Origin: an uncultured Faecalibacterium sp. | Lineage (GTDB): Bacteria; Bacillota; Clostridia; Oscillospirales; Ruminococcaceae | Direction: 5' to 3' | Assembly (NCBI GenBank): GCA_934513205.1 | Contig: CAKSWU010000001.1 | Coordinates: forward strand, 62,001-126,000 | DNA: 64,000 nucleotides | Part shown: positions 7,657 through 16,023 of the stretch, piece by piece | Layout: each line of letters begins with the position of its first letter | Position numbering within the stretch: the stretch's first letter is position 1 | Program-made: the position numbers and the translations under genes | The notes under the pieces: model-generated | Databases searched by the model: none | Told to the model about the DNA's origin: nothing | Seen by the model: the letters and a program-made list of their open reading frames with translations, nothing else

Positions 7657-8468
7657 CCGGCCCCATTTTTGACACCCACGCCCATTACAGTGCCCGCGCC
7701 TTTGACGCCGACCGCTCTTCCCTGCTGGACAGCCTGCCCGGCAAGGGCGTAGTGGGCGTGTGCGAGCAGGCCACCCACTCCGGGGACGCGCCCCGGGTAC
7801 TGGAGCTGGCGCACCGCTACCCGTGGGTGGTGGCAGCCATTGGCATCCACCCGGAAAGCCTGCTGCCCGCTGCCGACTGCGGCGAGGAGGGCCCCGCGCC
7901 CACAGTGTCGGTGTACGGCGGCGACTGGGCCGCCGAGATGCGGGACCTGATGCCCTGCTACGACGACCCCAAGGTGGTGGCGGTGGGCGAGTGCGGGCTG
8001 GACTACCACTGGCCTGTGCCCAAGGACGCCCAACTGGCGCTGTTTGAAGCCGAGATCCGGCTGGCGCTGGAGCTGGACAAGCCCATCATCGTGCACGACC
8101 GCAACGCCCATGCCGATGTCTACGCCCTGCTCAAAAAGTACCGCCCCAAGGGCATCGTGCACTGCTATTCCGGCAGCGCCGAGGATGCGGTGCAGCTGGC
8201 GGCGCAGGGACTGTACATCGGCTTTGGCGGAGCGTGCACCTTCAAGGGTGCCAAGCGGGCAGCCAGGGCCATTTGCACCCTGCCGCTGGACGCCATTGTG
8301 CTGGAGACCGACTGCCCCTACATGGCACCGGAGCCGGTGCGCGGCACCCGCTGCGACAGCTCCCTCATCCGCTATGTAGGCGAGTATATCGCCCAGCTGC
8401 GGGGCATCTCTGCGGAAGAGGTGTTCCGCACCACAGCCGAAAATGCCCGCCGGGTGTTCGGGCTGTGA
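7653..8468 (+). CDS. tatD: TatD family metal-dependent hydrolase
   Basis: 271 aa TIM-barrel nuclease family. Metal ligands are visible: F-D-T-H-A-H at the N-terminus, V-G-E-C-G-L-D-Y (Glu), I-V-H-D-R-N, V-H-C-Y-S-G, and L-E-T-D-C-P-Y (Asp) near the C-terminus. Family members act as 3'-5' DNA exonucleases or D-aminoacyl hydrolases. GAAGGAGAAGG precedes the ATG at 7653, which overlaps the EamA stop. It is often linked to metG in Firmicutes, as here (two genes downstream). Confidence 0.92.
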   Translation: MTGPIFDTHAHYSARAFDADRSSLLDSLPGKGVVGVCEQATHSGDAPRVLELAHRYPWVVAAIGIHPESLLPAADCGEEGPAPTVSVYGGDWAAEMRDLMPCYDDPKVVAVGECGLDYHWPVPKDAQLALFEAEIRLALELDKPIIVHDRNAHADVYALLKKYRPKGIVHCYSGSAEDAVQLAAQGLYIGFGGACTFKGAKRAARAICTLPLDAIVLETDCPYMAPEPVRGTRCDSSLIRYVGEYIAQLRGISAEEVFRTTAENARRVFGL

Positions 8469-8558
8469 CCATCCGCAAGAACCGGCGGCACGTTTTGAGC
8501 CGTTGTTTCTGTATAGATCAAAGGCAAAAATCCAAACTGTTATAAGGAGATCTCTATT

Positions 8559-8792
8559 ATGAAAGCACGCATTCCCAAACACCGCGAGTTCATCATCAAC
8601 TTCCCCGACAGCATCGACCAGAACAAGGCCAACGAGGGCTGGGCAAAGCTGCAGCAGGTCGTGGAGGACTACAAGAAGGCCCACAACGGCGCTTCCGTCT
8701 ACGCTGCCACCTTCATCGAGGACTGCGAGCCCGAGGTGAAGAAGCTGCAGGAAGAGTACGGCTTCGAGTACACCGTGGAATACGTTCAGTAA
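8559..8792 (+). CDS. Small conserved protein of unknown function
   Basis: 77 aa, acidic and soluble, without signal or membrane segment. AAGGAGA precedes the ATG at 8559. The sequence is rich in Glu/Lys with an amphipathic helix around residues 22-42 and ends in aromatic residues (F-E-Y-T-V-E-Y). Codon usage resembles highly expressed neighbours (AAG, GAG, CTG bias). It stands alone between tatD and a strong bidirectional terminator. No family recognised. Confidence 0.72.
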   Translation: MKARIPKHREFIINFPDSIDQNKANEGWAKLQQVVEDYKKAHNGASVYAATFIEDCEPEVKKLQEEYGFEYTVEYVQ

Positions 8793-8813
8793 TTTTTAGT
8801 AAATCCAATACAA

Positions 8814-8849
8814 AAAGGCTCTGCGTCAAATGGCGCAGAGCCTTTTTTT
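8814..8849. terminator. Bidirectional terminator
   Basis: A 12-bp stem AAAGGCTCTGCG / CGCAGAGCCTTT with T runs on both strands serves the convergent genes on either side. Confidence 0.92.
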
Positions 8850-8858
8850 CGGTCGTAT

Positions 8859-9677
8859 TTACCGTTCCACCTTGCTCAGCAGGATGCGGTCGTTGTCCAG
8901 ATTCCTGCCGGCATTTTCGCGGAACTTTTCCAGCAGGTCGTCCACGGTCATCCGGCTGCGCTCCTCGCCCTTCACGTCAAAGACGATGCGCCCCGCATCC
9001 ATCATCAGGGTGCGGTTGCCCAGCTCCAGTGCCTGATGCATGTTGTGGGTGACCATCAGGCAGGTGATCTTTTTTTCCGCCACGATGTTCCGGGTCAGCT
9101 CCAGCACCTTTTCGGCGGTGGCAGGGTCCAGCGCGGCGGTGTGCTCGTCCAGCAGCAGCAGCTTGGGGGTGACAAGGGTCGCCATCAGCAGGGTCAGCGC
9201 CTGCCGCTGTCCGCCGGACAGCAGGCCCACCGGCTGCTTCATGCGGTCCTCCAGCCCCATGTCCAGCAGGGACAGCTTCTCGCGGAACACTTCCTTGTCC
9301 TTGCGGGAGATGCGGGAGAAGATGGCGTGGGGTGCGGTGCCGGCCCGCAGATAGGCCAGCGCAAGGTTCTCCTCGATGGTCATGTTGGGGGCAGTGCCCT
9401 TGAGCGGGTCCTGAAACAGGTGTCCGATGACCTTGCTGCGCTGGTGTTCCGGTTCAAAGGTGATGTCCTGCCCGCCCAGAAGGATGCTGCCCTCATCCGC
9501 GATGAAGCCGCCGGTGATGGCATTGAACAGGGTGGACTTGCCCGCGCCGTTGGAACCCACGATGGTGGCAAAGTCCCCGGCCTCCATGTGCAGGCTGACC
9601 CCGTTCAGGGCAACCTTTTCGTTGACGGTGCCGGGGTTGAAGGTCTTGTGCAGGTCGTTGAGCTGAAGCATTTCCAT
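8859..9677 (-). CDS. ABC transporter ATP-binding protein (TrpZ-like)
   Basis: 272 aa cytoplasmic ATPase. Walker A is G-S-N-G-A-G-K-S-T (residues about 41-49), the signature L-S-G-G-Q-R-Q (about 160), Walker B L-L-L-L-D-E-H (about 181), and the switch His in V-T-H-N. D-E-H instead of D-E-P is characteristic of this importer group. It is the last gene of a three-gene operon with permease and lipoprotein (1-bp gap to the permease). The T-box in front with a UGG specifier points to tryptophan uptake (TrpXYZ type). An internal ATG at 9671 is an alternative start. Confidence 0.9.
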   Translation of the reverse strand: MEMLQLNDLHKTFNPGTVNEKVALNGVSLHMEAGDFATIVGSNGAGKSTLFNAITGGFIADEGSILLGGQDITFEPEHQRSKVIGHLFQDPLKGTAPNMTIEENLALAYLRAGTAPHAIFSRISRKDKEVFREKLSLLDMGLEDRMKQPVGLLSGGQRQALTLLMATLVTPKLLLLDEHTAALDPATAEKVLELTRNIVAEKKITCLMVTHNMHQALELGNRTLMMDAGRIVFDVKGEERSRMTVDDLLEKFRENAGRNLDNDRILLSKVER

Positions 9678-9678
9678 C

Positions 9679-10623
9679 TTACTTTCCCTCCTTGCCGGTG
9701 GTCACCCGGCGGCTGCGGGCGGTGTGCTTGCGCTTTTCAAAGGCGAAGTAGGAGCGGATGGCCGGCATCGAGATGGCAACGGCCACGATGACGGCAGACA
9801 CCAGCTTCATGGCGGCGGCAGGCACGTTGAACCGCAGCGCCACTGCCACAATGAAGCGGTACAGGCAGCTGCCGAACACCACGCCGATGATGCGGCGCAG
9901 CATGGTGCGCTTGCCCACCAGCGTCTCACCGATGATGAGAGAGGCCAGCGCGATGGTCACCATGCCGGTGCCCACGTTGATGTCGCAGCTCTTCTGGTAC
10001 TGCGCCAGCAGGCCGCCGGACAGCGCACACAGCGCACCGGAAACGCACAGTCCCACCGTGATGGTGAACGCCGGGTTGATGCTGGATGCCCGCACCATGG
10101 CGGTGTTGTCGCCGGTGGCGCGGATGGACAGGCCCATCCGGGTGCCCAGAAAGCCCAGCATGGCGGCGCCTGCCACGGCAATGATGGCAGCCGCCAGCAC
10201 CAGCTTATACCAGCCGCCCAGAAAGCTCAGCGGGCCTTTTGCCAGCGAGAAGATGGTGGGGGTCTTGACCAGCGACATGGTGGAGGAGAAGCCCATCACC
10301 GCCAGATTGATGGTGTACAGGCCGGTGTTGACGATGATGCCCGCCATGATGCTTTCCACCCCAAGGCGGGTCTGCAGAAAGGCCGTGACAAAGCCGGAGC
10401 ACACGCCCGCTGCCATGGCGGCAAACAGCGCCAGAATGGGGTGTCCGGTCAAAGCCACCTGACAGGCCACCGCGCAGCCCAGTGTGAAGCAGCCGTCGGT
10501 GGACAGGTCTGCGATGTTCAGGATGGAGTAGCTCAGGAACAGGGCCAATGCCACAAGGGCATAGATGCAGCCCAGTTCCAGCGCCGTCTGCAGGACGTTG
10601 AGGGAAAAGATACTCGCCAGCAT
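9679..10623 (-). CDS. ABC transporter permease (TrpY-like)
   Basis: 314 aa membrane component with about eight to nine hydrophobic helices, related to the branched-chain amino acid type permeases (BPD_transp_2 family). The start is at 10621-10623 because AAAGGAG lies 6 nt upstream. It pairs with the ATPase at 8859-9677 and the lipoprotein at 10825-11907. The 200-bp gap to the lipoprotein gene is filled by a repeat element (10661-10800). The basic tail K-R-K-H-T-A-R-S-R-R is cytoplasmic. Confidence 0.9.
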   Translation of the reverse strand: MLASIFSLNVLQTALELGCIYALVALALFLSYSILNIADLSTDGCFTLGCAVACQVALTGHPILALFAAMAAGVCSGFVTAFLQTRLGVESIMAGIIVNTGLYTINLAVMGFSSTMSLVKTPTIFSLAKGPLSFLGGWYKLVLAAAIIAVAGAAMLGFLGTRMGLSIRATGDNTAMVRASSINPAFTITVGLCVSGALCALSGGLLAQYQKSCDINVGTGMVTIALASLIIGETLVGKRTMLRRIIGVVFGSCLYRFIVAVALRFNVPAAAMKLVSAVIVAVAISMPAIRSYFAFEKRKHTARSRRVTTGKEGK

Positions 10624-10660
10624 GGTGTGCTCCTTTGAAATCAGGTTATTTTTACACGGG

Positions 10661-10800
10661 CTCGCCCTCTCAGCCATTGCTGCGCAATGTCAGCTCCCCC
10701 AAAGGGGGAGCCCTTGGCAAAACCGGAAACTTTACCGGACTGCCAAGGCCTCTCCCTTTGGGAGAGGTGGCGCGGCGTCAGCCGTGACGGAGAGGGCGAG
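10661..10800. repeat. R1 element (MITE-like), between trp permease and lipoprotein genes
   Basis: 140 bp with inverted ends CTCGCCCTCTC / GAGAGGGCGAG and internal inverted arms built on CTCCCCCAAAGGGGGAG and CTCTCCCTTTGGGAGAG. Same architecture as the copies at 15875, 41908, 53798, 54626 and 57083. It sits inside an operon. Confidence 0.85.
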
Positions 10801-10824
10801 GCACCTTTTCAATTCAGATCATCT

Positions 10825-11907
10825 TCAAGAGAAGTTCTCTGCGGTGGTCACTTCCGCGATCTCGGTGCAGTAGGGCTTGAAGGCTTCCTTCACCGCTGCC
10901 AGATCCACGCCCAGTGCCTCGGCGGTCTCGGTGTTGATGGTGACGATGCCGTTGTCAAAGGTCTGATAGGGCATCTCTGCAGCGCTCTTGCCATCGCACA
11001 GGATCTGCGCCACCATGTCAGCGGTGGCTTCGCCCAGCTGGACGTAGTCCACGCCGTAGCCCACAAAGGCACCGTTCAGCGCAAAGCTGTCTGCGCCGGT
11101 GTAGTGCTTGACACCGGCCTCGGCAAAAGCCTCGTAGATGGACAGCTCCGCGGTCATAATGGTGTTGTCGGTGGGGGTGAACACCGCCTTGACGCCGGAT
11201 GCGATCAGGGCCTCGGCTGCCATCTGCACCTCGGCGGTGGTGGTGCCGTTCTTCTCAATGTACTTGATGCCCTTCGCATCGCAGAAGGCCTTGGCGTCTG
11301 CAATGGCCTGCGTGGAGGCATCCTGGCTCAGGTCATACAGCAGGCCGATGGTGTCGATGTCCGGGTCCACCGCAAGGATCAGGTTCATAATGGCATCGGT
11401 GTTCAGGGCATCGGAGGTGCCGGTGATGTTCTCGCCATCGTCAAAGCCTGCGGCGGCGGGGTCGGTGACGGCGGAGTAGACCACCGGGATGTCGGTATCT
11501 TCCACAGCAGCCAGCATGGTGGCGGCGGTGGGGGTCGCCACAGCCACGATCACGTCCACGCCATCGCCCACCAGATCGGCGCCGATCTGGTTCAGGTTGG
11601 ACTGGTCGGCCTGTGCATTGGCGTAGTAGTCGGCGTAGTCAAAGGTGACGCCCTTCTCTTTTCCGATCTCATCCAGACGGCTCTCCACCGACGCCACGAT
11701 CTGGTTCAGGGAAGCATGGTCCACATAGTTGACGATGCCCACCTTAAAGGTCTTGCCGCTTTCTGCGGCAGAAGCGGCGGCGGAAGATGCAGCCGCAGTG
11801 CTGGAAGCAGCGCCGCCGCAGCCGGTCAGGGCCAGTGCGGAAACGGCGGAGGCTGCCATGGCGGCCTTCAGGAAGCTGCGGCGGGAGATCATGTTCAGGT
11901 TTTTCAT
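10825..11907 (-). CDS. ABC transporter substrate-binding lipoprotein (TrpX-like)
   Basis: 360 aa. The start is the ATG at 11905-11907, behind AAAGGAGC. The signal has a twin-arginine-like S-R-R-S-F-L-K followed by a hydrophobic stretch and lipobox L-T-G-C, then a Ser/Ala-rich linker, so it is an exported lipoprotein. The mature part matches the periplasmic-binding family DUF534 (V-G-I-V-N-Y-V-D-H near the start, A-V-A-T-P-T-A, T-P-T-D-N-T). First gene of the operon with permease and ATPase. Transcription is controlled by a UGG T-box directly upstream; the inferred ligand is tryptophan or a related aromatic amino acid. Confidence 0.9.
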   Translation of the reverse strand: MKNLNMISRRSFLKAAMAASAVSALALTGCGGAASSTAAASSAAASAAESGKTFKVGIVNYVDHASLNQIVASVESRLDEIGKEKGVTFDYADYYANAQADQSNLNQIGADLVGDGVDVIVAVATPTAATMLAAVEDTDIPVVYSAVTDPAAAGFDDGENITGTSDALNTDAIMNLILAVDPDIDTIGLLYDLSQDASTQAIADAKAFCDAKGIKYIEKNGTTTAEVQMAAEALIASGVKAVFTPTDNTIMTAELSIYEAFAEAGVKHYTGADSFALNGAFVGYGVDYVQLGEATADMVAQILCDGKSAAEMPYQTFDNGIVTINTETAEALGVDLAAVKEAFKPYCTEIAEVTTAENFS

Positions 11908-11944
11908 AGTGGTTAGCTCCTTTCCCGGAGCGGGCGGCAAATCA

Positions 11945-11975
11945 AAAGACCCGCTCCCTTTGCGGGACGGGTCTT
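11945..11975 (-). terminator. Second terminator-like hairpin in trp leader
   Basis: AAGACCCG pairs with CGGGTCTT, followed on the minus strand by TTTTGATTT. It lies just after the T-box terminator and before the lipoprotein ribosome site. Confidence 0.55.
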
Positions 11976-12266
11976 AAAACAAAACGACCCTGTCCCTGTG
12001 TGTTATCCACAAGGACAGGATCGGGTAATTACGATTCTGCGGTGCCACCTTGCTTGCCCTGCTTTCCAAACGCAGAGCCCCTCACGGAGAGCCAACACTC
12101 CCCTGCCCTGTAACGGAGGCTTCCGTCCAAAGCTACTGAGCTGCCCTGCGGCATCCGTTTGCCCGGCCCTCGGCGGCCCACGAAACTCTGCCCCGCTCTC
12201 GCCCGTTTTCACTGTCCGGACTCACTGAAGATGCGCTGTGCAGGTTCTCTTCCGCCTCATCGGTTT
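11972..12266 (-). ncRNA. T-box leader, Trp-type, upstream of trpXYZ-like operon
   Basis: The T-box AAGGTGGCACCGCAGAAT (read on minus) lies at 12034-12051, followed by a terminator at 11976-12026. A TGG at 12178-12180 is followed by six nucleotides and GAGG, the spacing expected for a specifier, and lies about 70 nt from the stem I start near 12248, as in the metG leader. Specifier UGG indicates tRNA-Trp. No classical AGTA box was seen, so the stem I model is less sure than the T-box itself. Confidence 0.85.
11976..12026 (-). terminator. T-box terminator (trp operon)
   Basis: On the minus strand GATCCTGTCC...GGACAGGGTC forms the stem, followed by GTTTTGTTTT. Confidence 0.8.
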
Positions 12267-12272
12267 GATTGC

Positions 12273-12300
12273 ATTATACACTTTATTCAGATAAAGTCAA
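12273..12300 (-). promoter_or_regulatory. Promoter of the trp T-box operon
   Basis: On the minus strand TTGACT, 16-bp spacer, TATAAT, directly upstream of the T-box leader. Confidence 0.75.
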
Positions 12301-12353
12301 GAGGCATTTTCAAAATTTTTGGTTTTTCTTTTCAAAAAGTCGCTCTTCTCCGG

Positions 12354-14735
12354 TCAAGCCTGTCTCTTGCGGCGTCTGCGCCAGACAAAGTACGCCGTGT
12401 ACACCAGCCACACTGCGATGCCACCCAAGGTCAGCGGGCGGCTCAGCCGCAGCCCATCGGGCTGATACACAAAGTCGATGTCGTTTTCCCCCGCCGGGCA
12501 GAGCACCGCCATCAGTCCCTCGTCCACCCGCAGGATGTCCGTCTCGCTGCCGTTGACATAGGCGGTAAAGCCGTCATCGTAGGGCACGGAGAAGAACACG
12601 AGGTTCTCTTTTTCCAGCGTGATCCTGGCGTGGAAGCCGGAATTGGTCATCTGGAACACCTCGGCGGCACCGGCGCGGCGGTCGCTGCAGTCGGACACAT
12701 AGGCATCGTAGTCCAGGTCGTACTGTTTTTCCTCCGGCAGCGGAGTCAGGTATTTTCCATAGGTCCCGGCGTCCTCGTCCGTCAGCACCAGTGCCCGCAT
12801 CAGCAGGTTGGCGCGAGAGGGCTTTGCCGTGGCTTCGTACTCAGACTCGGTAAGATAATAGTCGTAGCAAAAGCCCATGGGCACATAGTTTTTGTTCCGG
12901 TACAGTACAAAGCCGTCCTTTGCGCTGTCAAAGATCCAGCCGTCATCGGCCTCGGCTTCAAACGCGCCCTGCTTTTCCGGCGTGGTGATGAGATATTCCA
13001 CACTCAGCAGGCCCCGCAGTGCATAATGGGACAGCTCCGGCTCACTGCGCACATCCCGCTTGACCCCCAGCGCCGGGTAGAAGCTGAGGATGCTGGGGGC
13101 AGCGGTGCTGCCAAAATACTGCAGGCAGCTCTTATCCAGCCACACGCCGATGTTGTCGTGGATCTGGTAGGTGTCGATGCGGTAGCTGCCCTCGGGCAGG
13201 TCCTGCTTCAGGGCGATGGCGTTGGTGTCCTGCTCCACAAGGTCGCTGTCGGTGTACCACTGACCAAACTTGCCAATGCCGATGTGCACCATGCTGAACA
13301 GGCAGGCAAAGACCAGCACCGCCGCCGTCATGCGCTGGGCAAAGCGGCGGTCTGCGCGCCATTTGCAGCAGACGGCCTTGTAGACGGCAAGGCCCGCCAG
13401 ACCAAAGCCCAGCACCACGCAGTATTGTCCGGGGTTTTTCAGCACCCCAAAGCTCCAGCTGCCGGTGTCGCTGTCCTGCACCGGCACCACCGCAAACGCC
13501 ACCGTCGCCAGTATGATCCAGCTCAGCCCCCGCACCGGAGAGCGCAGGTCGGTGTTGTGGTCCTCCAGCGCATTGACCGTCATGGCAGCAAGGATCAGCA
13601 CCGGCATATAATACCACCGGGCGTAGTAGCTGGAGTTGAGGGCGTAGAAGGCGCTGTTCAGCACCGGCACCAGCGCAAACACCGCACAGGTGCCCACGAT
13701 GCGCTTTTTGCTGTCGCCGCGCCGTGCCCGCCAGTAGGCTGCCGCGCCCGCCAGACTGCACAGCGGCAGATAGGCCGTCATGCTGGTCCACTTGATGACG
13801 CCCTCGGACCAGATGGAGGTCAGATAGGGCGAATCCGGCGGCAGCACCCAGCTGAGCAAAATGGCAAGATACTGCTGCACCTTGCTGTAAGTCAGAAAGC
13901 CCCAGCCGGAAGAAAGGTCGATGGTGCGCGGGTTCTGCAAAATAGACAGCACTGCAGGCACCAGAAGCAGGCTGCCCATGGCCACGCCCAGCAGGCTTTC
14001 AAACGCCAGCAGGACAAACTTTCTGGCAGTCAGGCGGAAGTCTCCGGTGCTGAGCTTGCACACAAAGTAGATGGCAAGGAACAGCACCTGCCCCACAAAG
14101 AAAAAGTAGTTGTTCAGCAGGTTCACCGCCACCCAGAAGGCAAACCAGCCGCGGCGGTCCTCATACAGTGCTTCGTCCAGCGACCAGAGCAGATAAGGGA
14201 ACAGCGCCACCACATCGACAAAATGGTTGAAGAACACATTGTACACCGCAAAGCCGGAGAAGGTGTACAGCACCGCGCCCAGCACGGCGTAGTCGGTGTT
14301 TTTGACGTAGCGGCGCAGATACAGATACGCACCGCCGCCTGCCACGGCAAATTTGAGCACCAGCAGCGGCACCATCAGGTAGGGCAGCCAGTTCTGCGGG
14401 AACAGCAGCGACAGCCAGAAGAACGGCGAGCCGTAAAGGTAGAACGAATAGGCGTTCATGGCTCCGCTGCCAAGGTCGGTCGCCCACGAAAAGGTGTTGC
14501 GCACCGTGGTGAAGGCGCTGTCCGGGTAGCCGCTGCCCTTCAGAAAGCCGTTCATATAGCGGTAAAAGCTGATCTGCTGGCTGTTGAAGTCGCCGGCATA
14601 ATGGAAAAAGCCTCCGTCTATGAGGTAAAACGGCAAAAAGAACAGCGCCGCCGTCAGGGCGCAAAGCCCCACCGTCCTCCAGAAACGATTCCTCTTTTGT
14701 CCCGGCAGCAGCCGGGCAGTACCAGACCAGTCCAT
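12354..14735 (-). CDS. YfhO family membrane protein
   Basis: 793 aa, with about twelve hydrophobic helices in the first 480 residues and a large soluble C-terminal domain followed by a last helix near residues 765-785 and a basic tail (R-R-R-R-K-R). The opening G-G-F-F-H-Y-A-G-D-F-N-S-Q-Q motif and the N-H-F-V-D-V segment match the YfhO family, GT-C-fold proteins that modify lipoteichoic acid in Gram-positives (role here inferred). Located 44 bp after dusB on the same strand, so co-transcription is possible. Confidence 0.85.
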   Translation of the reverse strand: MDWSGTARLLPGQKRNRFWRTVGLCALTAALFFLPFYLIDGGFFHYAGDFNSQQISFYRYMNGFLKGSGYPDSAFTTVRNTFSWATDLGSGAMNAYSFYLYGSPFFWLSLLFPQNWLPYLMVPLLVLKFAVAGGGAYLYLRRYVKNTDYAVLGAVLYTFSGFAVYNVFFNHFVDVVALFPYLLWSLDEALYEDRRGWFAFWVAVNLLNNYFFFVGQVLFLAIYFVCKLSTGDFRLTARKFVLLAFESLLGVAMGSLLLVPAVLSILQNPRTIDLSSGWGFLTYSKVQQYLAILLSWVLPPDSPYLTSIWSEGVIKWTSMTAYLPLCSLAGAAAYWRARRGDSKKRIVGTCAVFALVPVLNSAFYALNSSYYARWYYMPVLILAAMTVNALEDHNTDLRSPVRGLSWIILATVAFAVVPVQDSDTGSWSFGVLKNPGQYCVVLGFGLAGLAVYKAVCCKWRADRRFAQRMTAAVLVFACLFSMVHIGIGKFGQWYTDSDLVEQDTNAIALKQDLPEGSYRIDTYQIHDNIGVWLDKSCLQYFGSTAAPSILSFYPALGVKRDVRSEPELSHYALRGLLSVEYLITTPEKQGAFEAEADDGWIFDSAKDGFVLYRNKNYVPMGFCYDYYLTESEYEATAKPSRANLLMRALVLTDEDAGTYGKYLTPLPEEKQYDLDYDAYVSDCSDRRAGAAEVFQMTNSGFHARITLEKENLVFFSVPYDDGFTAYVNGSETDILRVDEGLMAVLCPAGENDIDFVYQPDGLRLSRPLTLGGIAVWLVYTAYFVWRRRRKRQA

Positions 14736-14779
14736 ACTTTCCTCTTTTCCCTGCCCTTGCGAGGCAGACGGTCAAATTG

Positions 14780-15799
14780 TTACGGGAACGGCACCTCGCG
14801 CACATCGTCGGGGTCCAGACCCGCCCTGCGCTGCTCTTCAAACACGGCAGCGATCAGCTCGTCCAAGTCCTCTAAATGGGTCAGGGTGCAGCAGTAGCGG
14901 CGCAAAGCGGCAGCGCCCTTCAGACCCTTCATGTAGTGCATGGTCTGAGCACGCGCCTGCGGCATGGCCACAAACTCGCCCTTCTGCTCCACCATCTCCT
15001 CTACCTGACGGCGCAGCGCGTTCATCCGCGCCTGCAGGTTCGGCTCCTTGGGGGCGGGCAGACCCTCCAGCGCGGCATTCACCCGCTCAAACAGCCACGG
15101 GTCGCCCAGTGCGCCCCGGGCGATCATCACGCCGTCGCAGCCGGTCTGCTGCATCATCTTCACCGCGTCCTCTGCCCTGTGGATGTCGCCGTTGCCCAGC
15201 ACCGGCACCTTGACGGCGTCCTTCACCCGGGCGATGATCTCCGGGTCGATGCCCGGGGTATACATCTGCTCCCGGGTGCGGGCGTGCACCGCCACCAGCG
15301 CCGCGCCCGCCTGCTCGCAGGCTTTGGCACACTCCACGGCGGTGATGTGGTCGGCGTCCCAGCCCTTGCGCATCTTGACCGTGACCGGGCGCTTGGTGTG
15401 CGCCACCACCTGCTCCACGATGCGCCCGCAACGGTCGGGGTCCAGCATCAGTTTGCTGCCCGCCCCGCCGGAAACGATCTTGGGGGCAGGGCAGCCCATG
15501 TTGATGTCCACAAAGTCAAATGCGTACTGCTCGATGGCGGCGGTGGCTTCGCCCATGATCTCCGGCACCTCGCCGAAGATCTGCACCCCGTAGGGCGCGC
15601 CGTTGGGCTCTGCCTTCAGCAGGCTGACGGTCTTGTGGTCGCCGTACACCAGCGCCCGGCTGGACACCATCTCGCTGACGGTAAAGCCCGCGCCGTGCTG
15701 CGCCATCAGGCGGCGGCAGGGGGCATCCGTAAACCCTGCCATGGGGCCGAACACCGCCCGGTGGGGCAGGGTGATATTGCCGATCTTCAAAGGTTCCAT
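14780..15799 (-). CDS. dusB: tRNA-dihydrouridine synthase
   Basis: 339 aa FMN enzyme that reduces uridines in the tRNA D-loop. Family marks: G-P-M-A-G-F-T-D near the start, I-N-M-G-C-P-A-P-K with the catalytic Cys, V-T-V-K-M-R-K-G-W, G-N-G-D-I and M-I-A-R-G-A-L-G-D-P. The start at 15797-15799 is chosen for the upstream TGAGG site; the longer frame runs through a terminator. DusB type by overall length and motifs. Confidence 0.93.
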   Translation of the reverse strand: MEPLKIGNITLPHRAVFGPMAGFTDAPCRRLMAQHGAGFTVSEMVSSRALVYGDHKTVSLLKAEPNGAPYGVQIFGEVPEIMGEATAAIEQYAFDFVDINMGCPAPKIVSGGAGSKLMLDPDRCGRIVEQVVAHTKRPVTVKMRKGWDADHITAVECAKACEQAGAALVAVHARTREQMYTPGIDPEIIARVKDAVKVPVLGNGDIHRAEDAVKMMQQTGCDGVMIARGALGDPWLFERVNAALEGLPAPKEPNLQARMNALRRQVEEMVEQKGEFVAMPQARAQTMHYMKGLKGAAALRRYCCTLTHLEDLDELIAAVFEEQRRAGLDPDDVREVPFP

Positions 15800-15824
15800 A
15801 GGTTTCCTCAAATCTGATTGATTT

Positions 15825-15858
15825 AAAAAGGCTCCTCCATCGGGAGGAGCCTTTTTTG
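15825..15858. terminator. Bidirectional terminator
   Basis: AAAAAGGCTCCTCC...GGGAGGAGCCTTTTTT, between argS (ending at 16024) and dusB, both minus. Confidence 0.9.
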
Positions 15859-15874
15859 TTATTTCGGGCAGCGG

Positions 15875-16012
15875 CTTCGCCCTCTCCGTCATTGCTTACG
15901 CAATGCCACCTCCCCCAAAGTGGGAGGCTTTGGCAGTCCATAGAAAGTTTCTGGTTTCGCCAGAGGCTCTCCCTTTGGGAGAGCTGTCTGCAAAGCAGAC
16001 TGAGAGGGCGAG
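15875..16012. repeat. R1 element downstream of argS
   Basis: 138 bp, ends CTTCGCCCTCTCCG and CTGAGAGGGCGAG, with internal CTCCCCCAAAGTGGGAG and CTCTCCCTTTGGGAGAG arms. It begins about 12 bp after the argS stop. Confidence 0.85.
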
Positions 16013-16023
16013 CCCGTTCGCCT

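Noticed and set aside
12159..14897. 912-codon plus-strand frame opposite YfhO
   Set aside because: Shadow of the YfhO gene; it also crosses the trp T-box and has shadow-type composition rich in His, Arg and Gln.
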